Shown piece by piece: positions 1 through 10,644 of a stretch of 64,000 nucleotides of DNA. Every line of letters begins with the position of its first letter. Within the stretch, counting starts at the first letter, position 1. Position numbers and translations under genes: made by a program. This stretch comes from Chelydra serpentina. Taxonomy: Eukaryota > Chordata > Testudines > Chelydridae. The stretch spans positions 35,389,501 through 35,453,500 of the forward strand of contig JBAIAC010000024.1 in NCBI GenBank assembly GCA_037349315.1, given 5' to 3'. The notes beneath the pieces are model-generated. The model made no database searches. It was not told the origin of the DNA and saw only the letters and a list, made by a program, of their open reading frames with translations.

Positions 1-95
1 CTTTCTCTGTGTTCGTACAGCACTTATCAAAACAGGGCCCTGATCCTGATCAGGGCTGCTGGGTACTTCTGCAATACAAATATTATTCAATATAA
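1..95 (+). repeat. Truncated MIR/L2-like repeat 3' end
   Basis: The block reads like the 3' part of an interspersed repeat common in turtles: a 'cagcac...ggccctgatc' core, then 'tgcaatacaaat' and an A/T-rich tail. The antisense form appears again near 29520-29590. It is cut by the window edge. The class is inferred from remembered consensus wording. Confidence 0.45.
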
Positions 96-159
96 ATATT
101 ACCATTATGGGAGTCAGTGCACTCCAATGTATAAGGCACTAAAGAGGGAGTTGGAAGGA

Positions 160-330
160 ATGCACTCTAGTCCCAGTTCTGCTACTGTCCTGCTGTGTCA
201 ACTTGAGCAAGAGTCACTTCCTCTTTCTGTGCCTGTGTCCCCATCTATAGTAGAAATGTTACCTTCCTTTGAGGCCTACAGAGGAGAAAATGTGTAAGAG
301 CTTCGTATTATTAAATAAGTAGAAACACCC
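160..330 (+). repeat. MIR-type CORE-SINE remnant
   Basis: The order of blocks matches a MIR core: 'ccagttctgctactg', then a ctgtgt block, 'gagcaagagtcac', 'tctgtgcctgtgtcc', and a 'taagagctt' segment near the 3' end. It is old and diverged, with no target duplication visible. Confidence 0.55.
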
Positions 331-1041
331 TGACATCATGCTCTCACACTCAATGTGCATTCTGTGCGGTGGGAAATTGTGTTAATGGTACTCAAAGTAA
401 AAACACAAAGCAACAACATCAGCAAGCCAAGTGCTGCACCTATGCTGCTGTTGGTTTTGGCAGGCATCCAGATAAGAAATCAGCCATCTGTTGACAGCTG
501 TGCAGTAAGATGAGGAAAGAAGAAGGGAAATGAGAGAGAGATGGAGAAGAGAAAGGCGTGGCCTCCAATAGTTCTGTTTGCATACTCTCCCAACCAGCAC
601 AGGTAGCAAATGCTACATTCTGGTGCTTTAAAAAATAAATATTCAGTTTACTGCTGTGCTGTCCACTAAAATTATTTTGAACTGAATAGCTGATCTTATT
701 TGTACACATGCTGCTCTGGCTCGGTTTTTGACAGATTGCCAGTTTGTAATCCTCCCTTTCAGTCTTTCATTGGATCTGTTTCAGCCTGATGTTGTGATAA
801 GTCTGCAAAATAATCAACAACACGTATGCACCCAAATCCCTTTGAAGTGCCAAGGCATTGGCCTTGCTTGCAAACCGGTGTCCAGTGTCCACCAGTGTCT
901 GAGTCAGTTCTTACCCATGTGTCAGTTCCATCTCTTTGTCTGTTTCAAGCTGCCAGTGTGTCAGTAAGCATACCTCTGCTGAGTCAGACATGACTACGCA
1001 GGTAATGCAAATGCTCCCGCTTCATTTCTGCATCTATTCTG
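331..1041. other. Unassigned sequence, no gene seen
   Basis: The reading frames here are short and show no domain or codon pattern. The last few hundred bases may belong to the 5' part of the CR1 element that follows, but I cannot show homology. Confidence 0.4.
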
Positions 1042-1302
1042 TTGTGCTCACCATTCACTATGTCTGTGTTCTTGTCCATCTTCCTGTTTGAGGGTAAGGG
1101 CCCAGGCAAGTACACATGTATCCTGCAGATGGATGCATGGCTGCACAGATGGTGTCAATGGGAGGACTTCAGCTTCCTCGACCATAGGATGATGTTCTGG
1201 GAAGAAGGACTGCTGAGAAAAGATAGGGTCCATCTGACCAAGAAAGGAAAGAGTGTCTTTGTGGACTCACTTGCCAATTTAGGGAGAAGAGCTTTAAACT
1301 AG
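1042..1302 (+). pseudogene. CR1 ORF1 C-terminal (SGNH-esterase-like) remnant
   Basis: An open frame of 86 codons ends in a segment typical of the C-terminus of CR1 ORF1. It has a W-C-x-x-x-x-F-x-F-L-D-H block near residue 40, a D-x-V-H-L-T-x-K-G-K block near residue 62, and a final R-R-A-L-N. In CR1 families this region is an esterase-like domain of the RNA-binding ORF1 protein, and D-x-V-H-L carries the catalytic-type Asp/His pair. The N-terminal part with the GDS motif is missing or unrecognisable, so the ATG at 1042 is not a real start. The ORF2 remnant follows downstream after the SINE insertion. Confidence 0.65.
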
Positions 1303-1439
1303 GTTTAAAGGGGACAGATTAAAAAAGCCCACATGTAAGCACAGAAAAGGAAACCTTCAGAGAGGGCTAGATGTTGGGGGGCGGTGGGTGGAAATATGGA
1401 AAATTACAAAAGACTCATTGGAGCAACAAGAGGGAAATA

Positions 1440-1615
1440 GAATAGAATATCAGGGTTGGAAGGGACCTTAGAAGGTCATCTAGTCCAACCCTGCTCAAAG
1501 CAGGACCAATCCCCAATTTTTGCCCCAGATCCCTAAATGGCCCTCCTCAAGGACTGAACTCACAATCCTGGGTTTAGCAGGCCAATGCTCAAACCACTGA
1601 GCTATCCCTCCCCCC
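1440..1615 (-). repeat. tRNA-derived SINE with CR1 tail (Cry I type)
   Basis: Read on the minus strand, it starts with a tRNA-like head (A box 'tagctcagtggtt', B box 'gagttcagtcc') and ends with a CR1-like tail ('cttccaaccctgatattcta'). This is the layout of the hidden-necked turtle tRNA-Lys SINE. It is inserted between the ORF1 and ORF2 remnants of the CR1 LINE, so it is younger than that LINE. Other copies lie at 33923 and 41084. Confidence 0.85.
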
Positions 1616-1639
1616 AAATCAATGGGGGAATCTGCTCAA

Positions 1640-2330
1640 CAACTTAGATATCTATACACAAATGCAAGGAGTATGGGGAATAAATAACAAGAATTGGAAG
1701 TATTTAATTGGCATCACATAGTCTTGGTGGGATAAATCTCATGACCTGTTTACTGGTATAGAGGGGTATATCTTGTTCAGGAAGGACAAGCAGGAAAAAT
1801 GAGGTGGTGTTGCATTATACATCAAGTGCATATACACTTGTTCTGAGATCCAGAAAGATGTGAGTGGCAGACCAATTGCAAGTCATTGTGTAAAGAAAAA
1901 AGGAGAAAAAATAGGGGTGATATCATGATAGGGATCTGTTATAGACCACCAAATCAGGAAGAAGAGGCGGATGAAGAGGCATTTCAAGAACAAACAACAG
2001 AAATATTCAATATACAAGACCTGATAGTAACGGGGGACTTTAACTACTCAGACATCTGTTATAAAAGTGATATGAAAAAAATCCAAAATGTTCAATAACT
2101 TCTTGGAATGTATTGAACAACTTTTTATTTCAGCAAGTGAAGGAAGTAACCAGGGGTACAGCCATTGTAGACTTGATTCTGACCAACTCGGAGGAATTGG
2201 TTTCAAATTTGAAGGTGGAAGGCAATTTGGGTGAAAACGATCATAAAATGATACATTTCATGATTCTAAGGAAAGGAAGGAGGGAGAGTAGCAAAGTTAG
2301 GATAATGGACTTAAAAAAATAAAGCAGACA
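1640..2330 (+). pseudogene. CR1 ORF2 endonuclease remnant
   Basis: Frames over this stretch keep APE-type endonuclease motifs of CR1: the C-Y-R-P-P-N-Q-E-E motif at about 1937-1965, V-T-G-D-F-N-Y at about 2023-2045 (the G-D-F-N active-site block is intact), then I-V-D-L-I-L-T-N at about 2164-2190 and E-N-D-H-K-M-I near 2235 (the H of the S-D-H type motif). The domain nicks target DNA during target-primed reverse transcription. It is split over at least two frames (1886-2098 and 2113-2322) with a stop between them. Confidence 0.8.
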
Positions 2331-2899
2331 AACTCAGAGAACTGGTAAGGTAAGGTCCCATGGGAAGAAAATCTCAGGGCAAAAGAATTCAGGAGGGCTG
2401 GCAGTTTCTCAAAGAGACTATGATGAAAGCACAACTGCAACTAGCCAGTCAGAAGAAAAGATTGGAAGAATAGTAAGAGGCCAATATGCTTCCATCATGA
2501 GCTCTTTAATAACCTGAAATTAAAAAAGAAATCCTACAAAAGATGGAAACATGGATCAATTGCTAAGGGGGAGTACAAAAGTATAGTACAACCATGTAGG
2601 GATAAAATCAGAAAGGCTAAGGCACAAAATGAGTTGCACCTAGCAAGAGACATAAATGGCAATAAAAAGAGGTTCTTTATATACAATTAGGAGCAAGAGA
2701 AAGATGAAGGAAAGTATATGTCCTCTACTTAGCGGGGAAGGAGCTAATAACTGAAGACATCAAGAAGCCCAAGGTATTTAATGCCTATTTTGTTTCCGTC
2801 TTCACTAGAAAGGTTAATGGTGTCCAAAAACTCAACATAATTAAGGAATTCAGGGAAGGAACACAGACCAAAATTGGGAAATAAGATCTTAAAGAATAT

Positions 2900-4480
2900 T
2901 TAGATAAGTTAGATGTATTCAAATGGGCAGATCCTAGGGCACTTAATAGGAACTAGCTGAAGCAATTTCAGAACTATTAGCAATTATCTTTGAGAATTCA
3001 TAGAGAACAAGTGAGGTCCCAGAAGGCTGGAGAAGGGCAAACATAGCACCTATCTTTTAAAGGAGCAACAAAGAAGACTGGGGGAATTATAGACCAGTCA
3101 GCCTAACATTGATACTAAGCCCTGGGCTACACTAGAGGGGGGGGGGTCGATCTACGATACACAACTTCAGCTACGTGAATAACGTAGCTGAAGTCGGTAT
3201 ATCGTAATCGACTTACCTGGCCGTGAGGATGGCGGCGAGTCGATCGCTGCCGCTCCCCCGTCGACTCCGCTTCTGCCTTTCACCGAGATGGATTTCCGGA
3301 GTCGACGAGGAGTGCGTTCGGGGATCGATTAAGCGCGTCTAAATGAGATGCGATAAATCGATCCCCGATAGATCGATTGCTACCCGCCGATCCGACAGGT
3401 AGCGAAGACAAGCCCTAGGAAAGATACTGGAACAAATGATTAAACAATCAGTCTGTAAGCACCTGGAGGATGATTGGGTTATAAAGATTAGCCAGCATGG
3501 ATTTGTTAAGAACAAATCATGCCAAACAAACCTAATTTTCTTCTTTGACAGGGTTACTGGCCTAATGGATGTGGGGGAGCAGTAGACATGATACATCTTG
3601 ATTTTCTAAGGATTTTGACATAGTCCCGCATGACATACTCGTACTCAAACTAGGGACATGTGGTCTAGATTAAATTAGCATAAGGTGGCTGCACAAATGT
3701 TTGAAAGACCATATTTAATTGTTCACTGTCAAACTAGGAGGCTGTATCTAGTGGGGTTCCAAGGAGGTGAGTCTTGGGTCTGGTACTATTCTGTATTTTT
3801 ATTAATGACTTGGATAATGGAGTAGAGATTACGCTTATAAATTTTGTGGATGACACCAAGTTGGGGTGAGGGAGGAGAGATGTTGCAAGCACTTTGGCAG
3901 GACTAGAATTCAAAACTACCTTGACAAATTAGAGAATTGGTCTGAAATCAGCAAGATGAAATTCACCAAGGATAAGTGCAAAGTACTACACGTAGGAAGG
4001 AAAAATCAAATGCACAACTACAAAATTGGGGAATAAACAGCTAGGTGGTAGTACCCTGAAAAATATCTGGTGGTCATAGTGGATCACAAATTGAATATGT
4101 CAACAGTGTAATGCAGCTGTGAAAAGGTTAATATCATTCTAGGGCGTATTAGCAGGATGTCATACGTAAGACATGAGAGGCAATTGATGCACTCTACTCA
4201 GCACTGGTGAGGCCTCAGTTGGAGTACTGTGTCCAGTTCTAGTGCCACACTTTAGGAAAGATGTGGATAAATTAGAGACAGTCCAGATGACAGCAACAAA
4301 AAATGATAAAAGGTTTAGAAAACCTACCATAAGGAAAGGTTAAAAAAAGGGCATGTTTAGTCTTGAGAAAAGAAGATTGAGGGAGAGAGACCTGAAAACA
4401 GTCTTCAAATATGTTTAGAGCTATTATAAAGAGGACAGTGATCAATTGTTCTCTATGTCCAGTGACGGTAGAACAAGAAG
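2900..4480 (+). pseudogene. CR1 ORF2 reverse transcriptase remnant
   Basis: RT blocks are spread over several frames. At about 3070-3110 the frame reads N-Y-R-P-V-S-L-T. At about 3420-3500 a K-I-L-E-Q-type block leads to Q-H-G-F-V-K. At about 3790-3860 there is an I-N-D-L-D-N block, with F-V-D-D-T at the catalytic F-A-D-D position. At about 3975-4000 C-K-V-L-H-V-G-R is recognisable. The hairpin MITE at 3117-3416 cuts between the first two blocks. Many stops show it is inactive. The downstream thumb/C-terminal region is decayed but still recognisable as CR1 up to about 4480. Confidence 0.8.
3117..3416. mobile_element. Hairpin-rich MITE, copy 1
   Basis: A roughly 300-bp GC/CpG-rich block inside the CR1 RT. 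It contains a perfect 13-bp inverted repeat with a 5-nt loop (3164-3176 and 3182-3194), a second imperfect fold-back around 3320-3366 (cgataaatcgat type), and weak terminal repeats of the 'gggctacac' / 'agacaagccc' type. The same layout returns at 34269-34558. The terminal motif resembles Harbinger-like or other cut-and-paste MITEs of reptiles; the superfamily is not proven. End points are good to a few bases only. Confidence 0.7.
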
Positions 4481-4739
4481 TAATGGGCTTCATTTGCAAC
4501 AAGGGAGATTTAGGTTAGATATTAGGAAAAGCTTTCTAACTACAAAGGTAATTAAGTTCTGAAAGAAACTTCCAAGGGAGGTTGTAGAATCCCTGACATT
4601 GGAGGTTTTTAAGAACAGGTTAGACAAACACCTGTCAGGGATGGTCTAGGTTTACTTTCCTGCCTCAGCACAGGCGATTGGACTTGATGACCTCTCAAGG
4701 TTCCTTCCAGCCCTATATTTCTAGGAATAATAAAATAAC

Positions 4740-4990
4740 ACCACCACCGTCACTTTTGAATTCTATAGCACCTTTTCTCCAAGGATCTCAAGATGCTGTA
4801 CAAACATGAGCAAATTTAGCCACACAAAACCTTTGTAAAGTAGGAGGAAGTATAATTTATGCCATTTTATAGATGGGAGACCGGGGGCACAGATTTGCCT
4901 AGCATCATGTGAGAAATTTCTAGTACTGTTAGGAGTAGGACCCAGATCTCATGACTCCCAGTTTGATGTCTTAACAACTAACACCAAACT
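4740..4990 (+). repeat. MIR/L2-like repeat
   Basis: Successive motifs fit a widespread reptile repeat: 'tagcacctttt', 'aaggatctcaagatgctgta', 'cattttatagatggga', 'gactcccag'. The order and wording follow a core-SINE/L2 3' consensus. It lies directly after the CR1 3' end. Confidence 0.55.
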
Positions 4991-5397
4991 GCTGGATATA
5001 AACAGATCTTGTAATTTCCCTGGCTGTCTAGCTCTAAGACTAACTAATCACTGCCCGGGCTGTTTAGTATCATCACATATGGTCTCTGTAAATCAAAGCT
5101 CGGGACAAGCATTCATGGAAGGGAGTGCAGAGTGCATTATATACCCTATACAGTACATACACAAACCCCATTACAAAACACAATTTCCCCTCAGTTTTTG
5201 TATGTAAAAAATATAAGATAACATTAAAAAGTGAAGTTAGAGTTTCTCCCTTTCTGAAGAATAAGGAACCTATATTAATTAGCTCATTTATTGCCTTTAT
5301 ATTAAAGGATAACCTTTCCTTTGAAGGAATTGAATATACAGGGGTTTGTTAAAACATTAACTATAGTCACAACTATATGACAAAACAATAATTGGGC

Positions 5398-5467
5398 AAA
5401 TTCTGCCCTCAGTTACCCCTGCGTGGCTTCAATGGACACTGTCACAGGGTAACTGAGGGCAGAATTT
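5398..5467. repeat. Short palindromic MITE-like hairpin
   Basis: A perfect 21-bp inverted repeat (5398-5418 and 5447-5467) brackets a 28-bp centre containing 'cttcaatgga'. Arms read 'aaattctgccctcagttacc' plus one base. Diverged relatives occur at several other places in the window (for example 11568-11672). Confidence 0.8.
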
Positions 5468-5470
5468 AAC

Positions 5471-6540
5471 TCTCACTGCAAAGAAAACTAGAAATGAAAA
5501 AGAATGGTTAAACCTTTTTGAAAGCAGTAAAATGCAGTGGCAGAGGATCAGACTAGGAAGAACATGTGCTGAAATAATCAAACAATCCACAAATTGTTTG
5601 CCTGAAAGTTTCTAAATTTCCAGTAGATGGCAGTAAGTAACAGTGAGAAATTTGAATGCTGCATAGTAAAGATAATTTCTATCCCTGAAACTAAAAGGAT
5701 ACTGGATTCATTTAGGAACTAAATGGCACAGATGTGGCAGGTACATGAAGGCATCTAAACAAATGAAACACATTTTTCACAGGCTGGTGGCTTCTAAGTC
5801 AGCCTTAGAAGGTGACATTTTCTTGATCCCTATATTGCCTCTGCATCTTTTCATTGGACAGGCACCACAGCTTTATGCCATGATGCAGCGGTGTGAGAAC
5901 AAGGATTATTAGCGTTACAATATAGAAAACAATTCACTGTGTTAGATGAATAAAAATGCAGAATGTGTTTTTAAATTGCTCATTTTACATATAACACTTT
6001 TTCACGGAGGACGTAATGAATTGAAGTGGGGTATGCAATTTAATTCATTACTGCTGTCAAATGGTAAGCAGCACTGCATTTGATTTGTTTCTGTGCCTCT
6101 TGTAGGTTGGCGTGGAGGTGCTAGTCATTACACTTCATTTTGTGAACTACCCAGGTGTTGAAAACAAATAAAAGAAAAGGTTACAGGGTAGAGTGGGAGC
6201 AGAGCTCGTTTTCTATAGATGTGAATAATATGATGGAAGAAAGAGCAAAGTTATATACCAGCTAGTCCCCAGTGCACTGATGCAAAGGTTGACTCCTTTG
6301 TCTAATTAGACTACATCAGCAGTAAAATCCAAATCTGAATGCATTCACTGTTACCTCAGTACAGTATGTCTTTGCTATGAAAGTAGAAGTGAACTGCTTT
6401 TTGAGTAATTATACTGAACAGTCTGTGAGCCAATTCATTAACAAAAAAATGAGTAAAATCCATCCCTCCTGCTAAAGTATCCATGTAGTTTGGTGCTTAA
6501 TAAGACCCACCTTGTCAGACATCAGGTTTTTGTTGGCATC
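5471..6540. other. AT-rich unassigned sequence
   Basis: No coding frame or RNA gene is supported and I do not recognise a repeat family in it. Confidence 0.4.
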
Positions 6541-6544
6541 CTTT

Positions 6545-7320
6545 TGTCTGTGAGAGACGGTGGGAATTGCAGCCTATGATGTAGATGGTTCGCGAAGTCT
6601 CATGTGACTGAATAGTCAAATCTGAGGTGTGCATGATCTTTGGCAGTTATTGCAAATGTATGTAACTTGGTTGGGAGCTGTTTGCTTGCTATGGGCTCTT
6701 TTCTCTTCAAGCTGTAAGAGCCAGCTTCTGTCATGGACTTTGATACCTTAATGGAGACAAGTATCAGAGGGGTAGCCGTGTTAGTCTGGATCTGCAGAAG
6801 CGACAAAGGGTCCTGTGGCACCTTATAGACTAACAGAGGTATTGAAGCATAAGCTTTCGTGGGTCAATACCCACTTCTTCGGATGCAAGCAGTGGAAATG
6901 TCCACCCATGAAAGCTTATGCTTCAATACCTCTGTTAGTCTATAAGGTGCCACAGGACCCTTTGTCGCTTAATGGAGACAATGGCGCCACTTGTTACGAT
7001 CACTTGCCAAGATTTCCCATTGGTCAGGATCAATTCCAAATTCCTTCATATCTTGCTTCCATGTGATTTTATAGCAAAGCCTGGGACGTTCTGTTGTTCT
7101 TGTTCCCTTTGATAGCTCCCTGTATAGCATGTCCTTGGTTATGTGTCTGTCTTCTAACCTACTCTGTTGGCCCAGCCAGCGCATTTGTCTTTTCTTGAGC
7201 AGGGATGTCACACTTGGTAAATTTGCCCTTTGAAGAACCTCTGCATTGGTGACTTTATCCTGCCATTTGTGTTGAGTTTGTGGCATAAACAACGTAGGTG
7301 GAATCCTAGCTCCTGGCATT
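6545..7320 (-). pseudogene. LINE 3' end: RT C-terminal and zinc-finger remnant
   Basis: On the minus strand an open frame (7319 to 6969) shows the C-terminal tail of a LINE polyprotein: W-Q-D-K-V-T-N-A-E-V-L near residue 18, L-L-K-K-R-Q-M-R-W-L-G near 41, Y-R-E-L-S-K-G near 66, and a final I-D-P-D-Q-W-E block followed by D-R-N-K-W-R. After the inserted fold-back at 6761-6970 the reading continues into a C-N-N-C...H-type zinc-finger block at about 6665-6600, typical of the extreme C-terminus of such LINEs. The RT core is absent, which is usual 5' truncation. I cannot name the clade with certainty (RTE/Rex-like is possible). Confidence 0.7.
6761..6970. mobile_element. Fold-back insertion with 67-bp inverted arms, copy 1
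   Basis: Two arms, 6798-6864 and 6904-6970, are inverted copies of each other with one mismatch in 67 bp. A leader of about 37 bp ('gtatcagaggggtagccgtg' onward) precedes the left arm. The insertion lies inside the LINE tail and is flanked by a direct repeat of at least 11 bp ('aatggagacaa', 6750-6760 and 6971-6981; three more bases match to the left). There is no poly-A tail. The element type is common in turtle DNA as I remember it; its class is unclear. Confidence 0.8.
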
Positions 7321-7629
7321 ACCCTGAATCACCAGAAAAGTCCTGCATCTGTTGGAGGATACTAGAATACAACATCTTATTACAAAAAGGGTTTTGTAGT
7401 AAGAAATGTAAAGTCCAAAAAACAGGAAAAGGGAACAAATGGCCTATACAAAATAAGGTGTATGTAACCAAACAGCCTCACCTACTACATTAGATAATGT
7501 TCATTTGCTTAATAGTGTACTAATAATGTTTCTTTTTCACATAACCAAGAATTATAGTAGCCAACTAGCCACAAGGAAGGAGTAAGTATAGGACAGCTTT
7601 GCATATGCTATTGATGTGCTTCATACTAA

Positions 7630-7835
7630 AATAAGGGTAAACAAATCTTAAGCTTTGGGGCATAAACTGATTTCCCCAGAGGTCAGGAAGGACCTTTTTC
7701 TCACTATGTACAGCTGTATGGAATTGATCAGGTATATTTTTCTGAAGCATCAGGTATTGCCAGTTCTGGAGACAGAATAACAAACTGTATGGACTGATGA
7801 CCTGATCCGGTATGGCTAATCCTATGTTGCTATTT
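7630..7835 (+). repeat. CR1/L3-type LINE 3' end
   Basis: The segment runs 'ccagttctggagacagaata', then 'tgatgacctgatccggtatg', then 'cctatgttgctat'. This is the wording of a CR1/L3 3' untranslated tail. It is 5' truncated and non-coding. Confidence 0.6.
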
Positions 7836-7839
7836 CCCT

Positions 7840-8595
7840 TGCACTTTTTTTGGTAATATTTTATTGTAGTGTTTATGTGGGTAGAAATGGACACAGCTGG
7901 TACATTGCTTACTTGCTTAGAGCACACCCTTCACTGAGAAACAATGAAAGTGAATCAGAGTGAATGGACAGCACAATTATTAAGGCAACAACAAAACCTG
8001 TTTTGTATTTGGATTTGGAATGCAGATCAAACAGATCACATGCTGTACATTTAACCTATTGGTTACATAAGGGATGTCATCATATACGTTTTTCACGGAC
8101 AGCTAATATTGTCAAGCCTAATAAACTTTTATTTACTGTGCTATTTCCCTGTGTGGACTGTTATTCCTTTGTTTAGCCTGCTGGGTTATATAAGTTGTGA
8201 CAACTTGTTAGTTCCAAGATACGTTAGAGGCAGAGTGATGACTTTTTTACAACTTTGTTATTTTTTCACACATGCCCCTTTTTATGGTAAGGTCATTGAT
8301 TGAGTCCTTCATCCAATACTGGAGTTTACATTTGTTTCCTTTTCCAGGGCATGGTGAGCTTCTTTGTGGCCAGGAGCAGGATCCGTGTGTTCCTGAGGAA
8401 GCAACCAACCCTAACTTCTCTGGAAATCTGAAAGGTTTACAGCAGTGAAAATTGGTTGCAAAACCATTTCAGAACACATGGTTTAAATTAAAAATATCTA
8501 AAACATACACCACATAATAAGTGTGCATCAAGTGTAACACTTATACAAATCTTTGTTCTGGGATGGCATCACACCCAATAACAATTTTCACAATA
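7840..8595. other. Unassigned sequence
   Basis: Two overlapping short frames (7964-8303) lack any recognisable motif and have AT-rich composition like the surroundings. I treat them as chance. Confidence 0.4.
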
Positions 8596-8905
8596 AGCTG
8601 CATTTCAGTTGGACCTAGGGATGAGATAGGTGCCCCATTATGCAAAGCACAGCAGAAACACATAATGAGAGAGACTCTCTGTAAACCCATAAGAGTTTAC
8701 AATCTAAATAAACAAGATAGGCAAAAGATGGGTGTGGAGGGGAGAAAGAATTATTATTATCCCCATTTGACAGATGGGGAACTTAGGCACAGAAAGAAGA
8801 AGTGGCTTGCCCAAGGTCACACAGGAAGTCTATGACAGAGCCAGGAACTGAACCCCAAACTCCTAAGCCTAATGACTTAATCACAAGGTCATCCTTGTTT
8901 CATAA
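8596..8905 (-). repeat. MIR/L2-like repeat
   Basis: Contains 'tattattatccccatttgac', 'agatggggaacttaggcaca' and 'gcttgcccaaggtcacacag', the hallmark middle of MIR/L2-like elements in amniotes, preceded by a 'agagtttacaatctaaataa' block. Strand is by analogy with the copy near 29505 and is tentative. Confidence 0.65.
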
Positions 8906-10640
8906 ATGTGAGTGCTACCTAGGGATAACAATGAATTCAGGAGGAGCAGACATTCCCAGTAAGTATTTCTCTGAAGTTAACTCATGTAAAACTGAACAAA
9001 TATATGCTATAGATTTGGCAAAGACTGATACAATACCTTTTTATACCAAAGTTGTGGAATCCTTCCTTTGTCCCCTGATACTGAGGGTAATAATTTTCAA
9101 AAATAGAGTGATATGTATTGTTTTGGGCAAAGGGGATTAAGTCCAGAGCACTCAGCTGCTGAATTCAGTTATCAGATGGAAATGGTAAAACCGAATCTTC
9201 ATGATTTAAAAAATAGAGAACAGAACAAAACAAACACACACCACAAAGACCTACAATTTGCTTTTTCTTTAGCACAATGTGCTAGAAGTCAAGAAATGGA
9301 AATTTGTTTCTTGATACCAGAGAAGGAATTGTCCTGCTGTCTTGTCAGGATCTGAATAGGGGCAAAGGTTTGAAAAAGATAAGGGTATTAATTTGCTGAC
9401 TTGAACATCTCTTAAATATTACACTCCACAGCCATTAGAACATTTTGCAGTTATAGGGATTCTGGTTTTGTTGTATGTGAAAATTACTGTAAAAATCAGT
9501 AGTAGGTTTAAGCCAGTCTAATTCTGGAGGGAATCTAAATTAGAATGACTTACAGCTTCTTCCATCCCACTCAGTTTGTAAATTATATCAACCTAGACTC
9601 CCTCAGGTTTATTTAAACTCTCACCCACCTACCAATATGTAATGTTCATTACTCTTCTCAGTGTCATCTCTGAATATGATCCACTTAGTCTAGTTACTTA
9701 TAGGGGGTCTACATTAGTTTAATTCACATGATGGGAGCTAGAAGAGAAAGTGCATCAAGAAAAGTAACTAAAAGGAGGTTTGTAACAAAGTATAATTAAA
9801 GTAGGTCATTAAAGTGGGCCTGATCCTCATCTGATGTGGATTGGCATGGTTCTACTGAAGTCAATGCAGCTAGGTCAACTCACACAAATTGAGGATCTGC
9901 CCCCCTTAGTTTACTATACATCTTCTTCTGGCTCCTCAGTATTTAGATTATGCCCACTCAGACTACCTTGCTCTCAGCATTGGTAAGTGGATATAAGAAG
10001 TTTTAAAGGAGTCTAACAATATAAGCAAGTCTAACTAATGTAAGGGAATCTAAGCCGGTCTAATTTACATTACCTTACAAATCATCTCTGAATTTGGTCT
10101 GGGCTATTTTCATCTTTCATGCCATATATAACTTTCACTACTCTGGAAATACCTTTCTTGCAGGAGTCCTGGTTCAGATTATGATGGTTCTCTACCTTCT
10201 GTGGTACAAGAAGAAAGCAAGGACTTTGTTATTCATTAATGAAAACAAGCGGCCAAACTATTAAGAAATTTGCTGCTGCATGTTGCCATCTTGATGGGAT
10301 TTGGCTGACTGTACTTTATTGGGTATAACAAGTGTAGATAGAGAAAAAACACTACTTATTTATAGGGTGACTAAGTCCTCTCATGGATCTATTGTTTTAC
10401 TTACTATTGAGAAATATATCATTATCTTACAGAGTATTTAGAAATATAGAAAATGTGCCTATTGGCACAGTAAATTGATAGAATCTGGTTTCATATGGGA
10501 AAACTACAGTTTCTTAGCTTAGTTTGTTCATCAGATGCTCCAGATGCTGCCACTTCTGTTGTCAGAAAAGCAGACGTCTCAACAACGTTTCATGTTAGCA
10601 TACTCCTGGGTGATAAATTGAAAGGTGCACTCTGTATCTT
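8906..10640. other. Unassigned sequence with one decayed hairpin repeat
   Basis: No gene is supported. At about 9815-9905 a decayed fold-back ('gggcctgatcctcatctg' ... 'ttgaggatctgcccc') with a 'ctgaagtcaatgcag' centre belongs to the small palindromic repeat type listed at 5398 and 11568. Confidence 0.4.
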
Positions 10641-10644
10641 CATA

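Larger units (their letters stand above)
1042..4730 (+). mobile_element. CR1 LINE, nearly full length, decayed
   Basis: Pieces of a CR1 element occur in the right order: an ORF1-type C-terminus ending at 1302, an endonuclease segment (about 1640-2330), an RT segment (about 2900-4300), and a CR1 3' end at about 4480-4730 with the usual 'gacttgatgacctctcaagg' tail. Many stops and frameshifts break the frames, so it is dead. A minus-strand SINE (1440-1615) and a hairpin MITE (about 3117-3416) are inserted in it. Full-length CR1 is roughly 4-5 kb, so this copy is close to complete apart from its 5' end. Confidence 0.85.

Noticed and set aside
3164..3194. Inverted repeat as a rho-independent terminator or CRISPR repeat
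   Set aside because: Vertebrate context; the hairpin is part of a MITE with a second copy at 34269, and there is no array of spaced direct repeats anywhere in the window.
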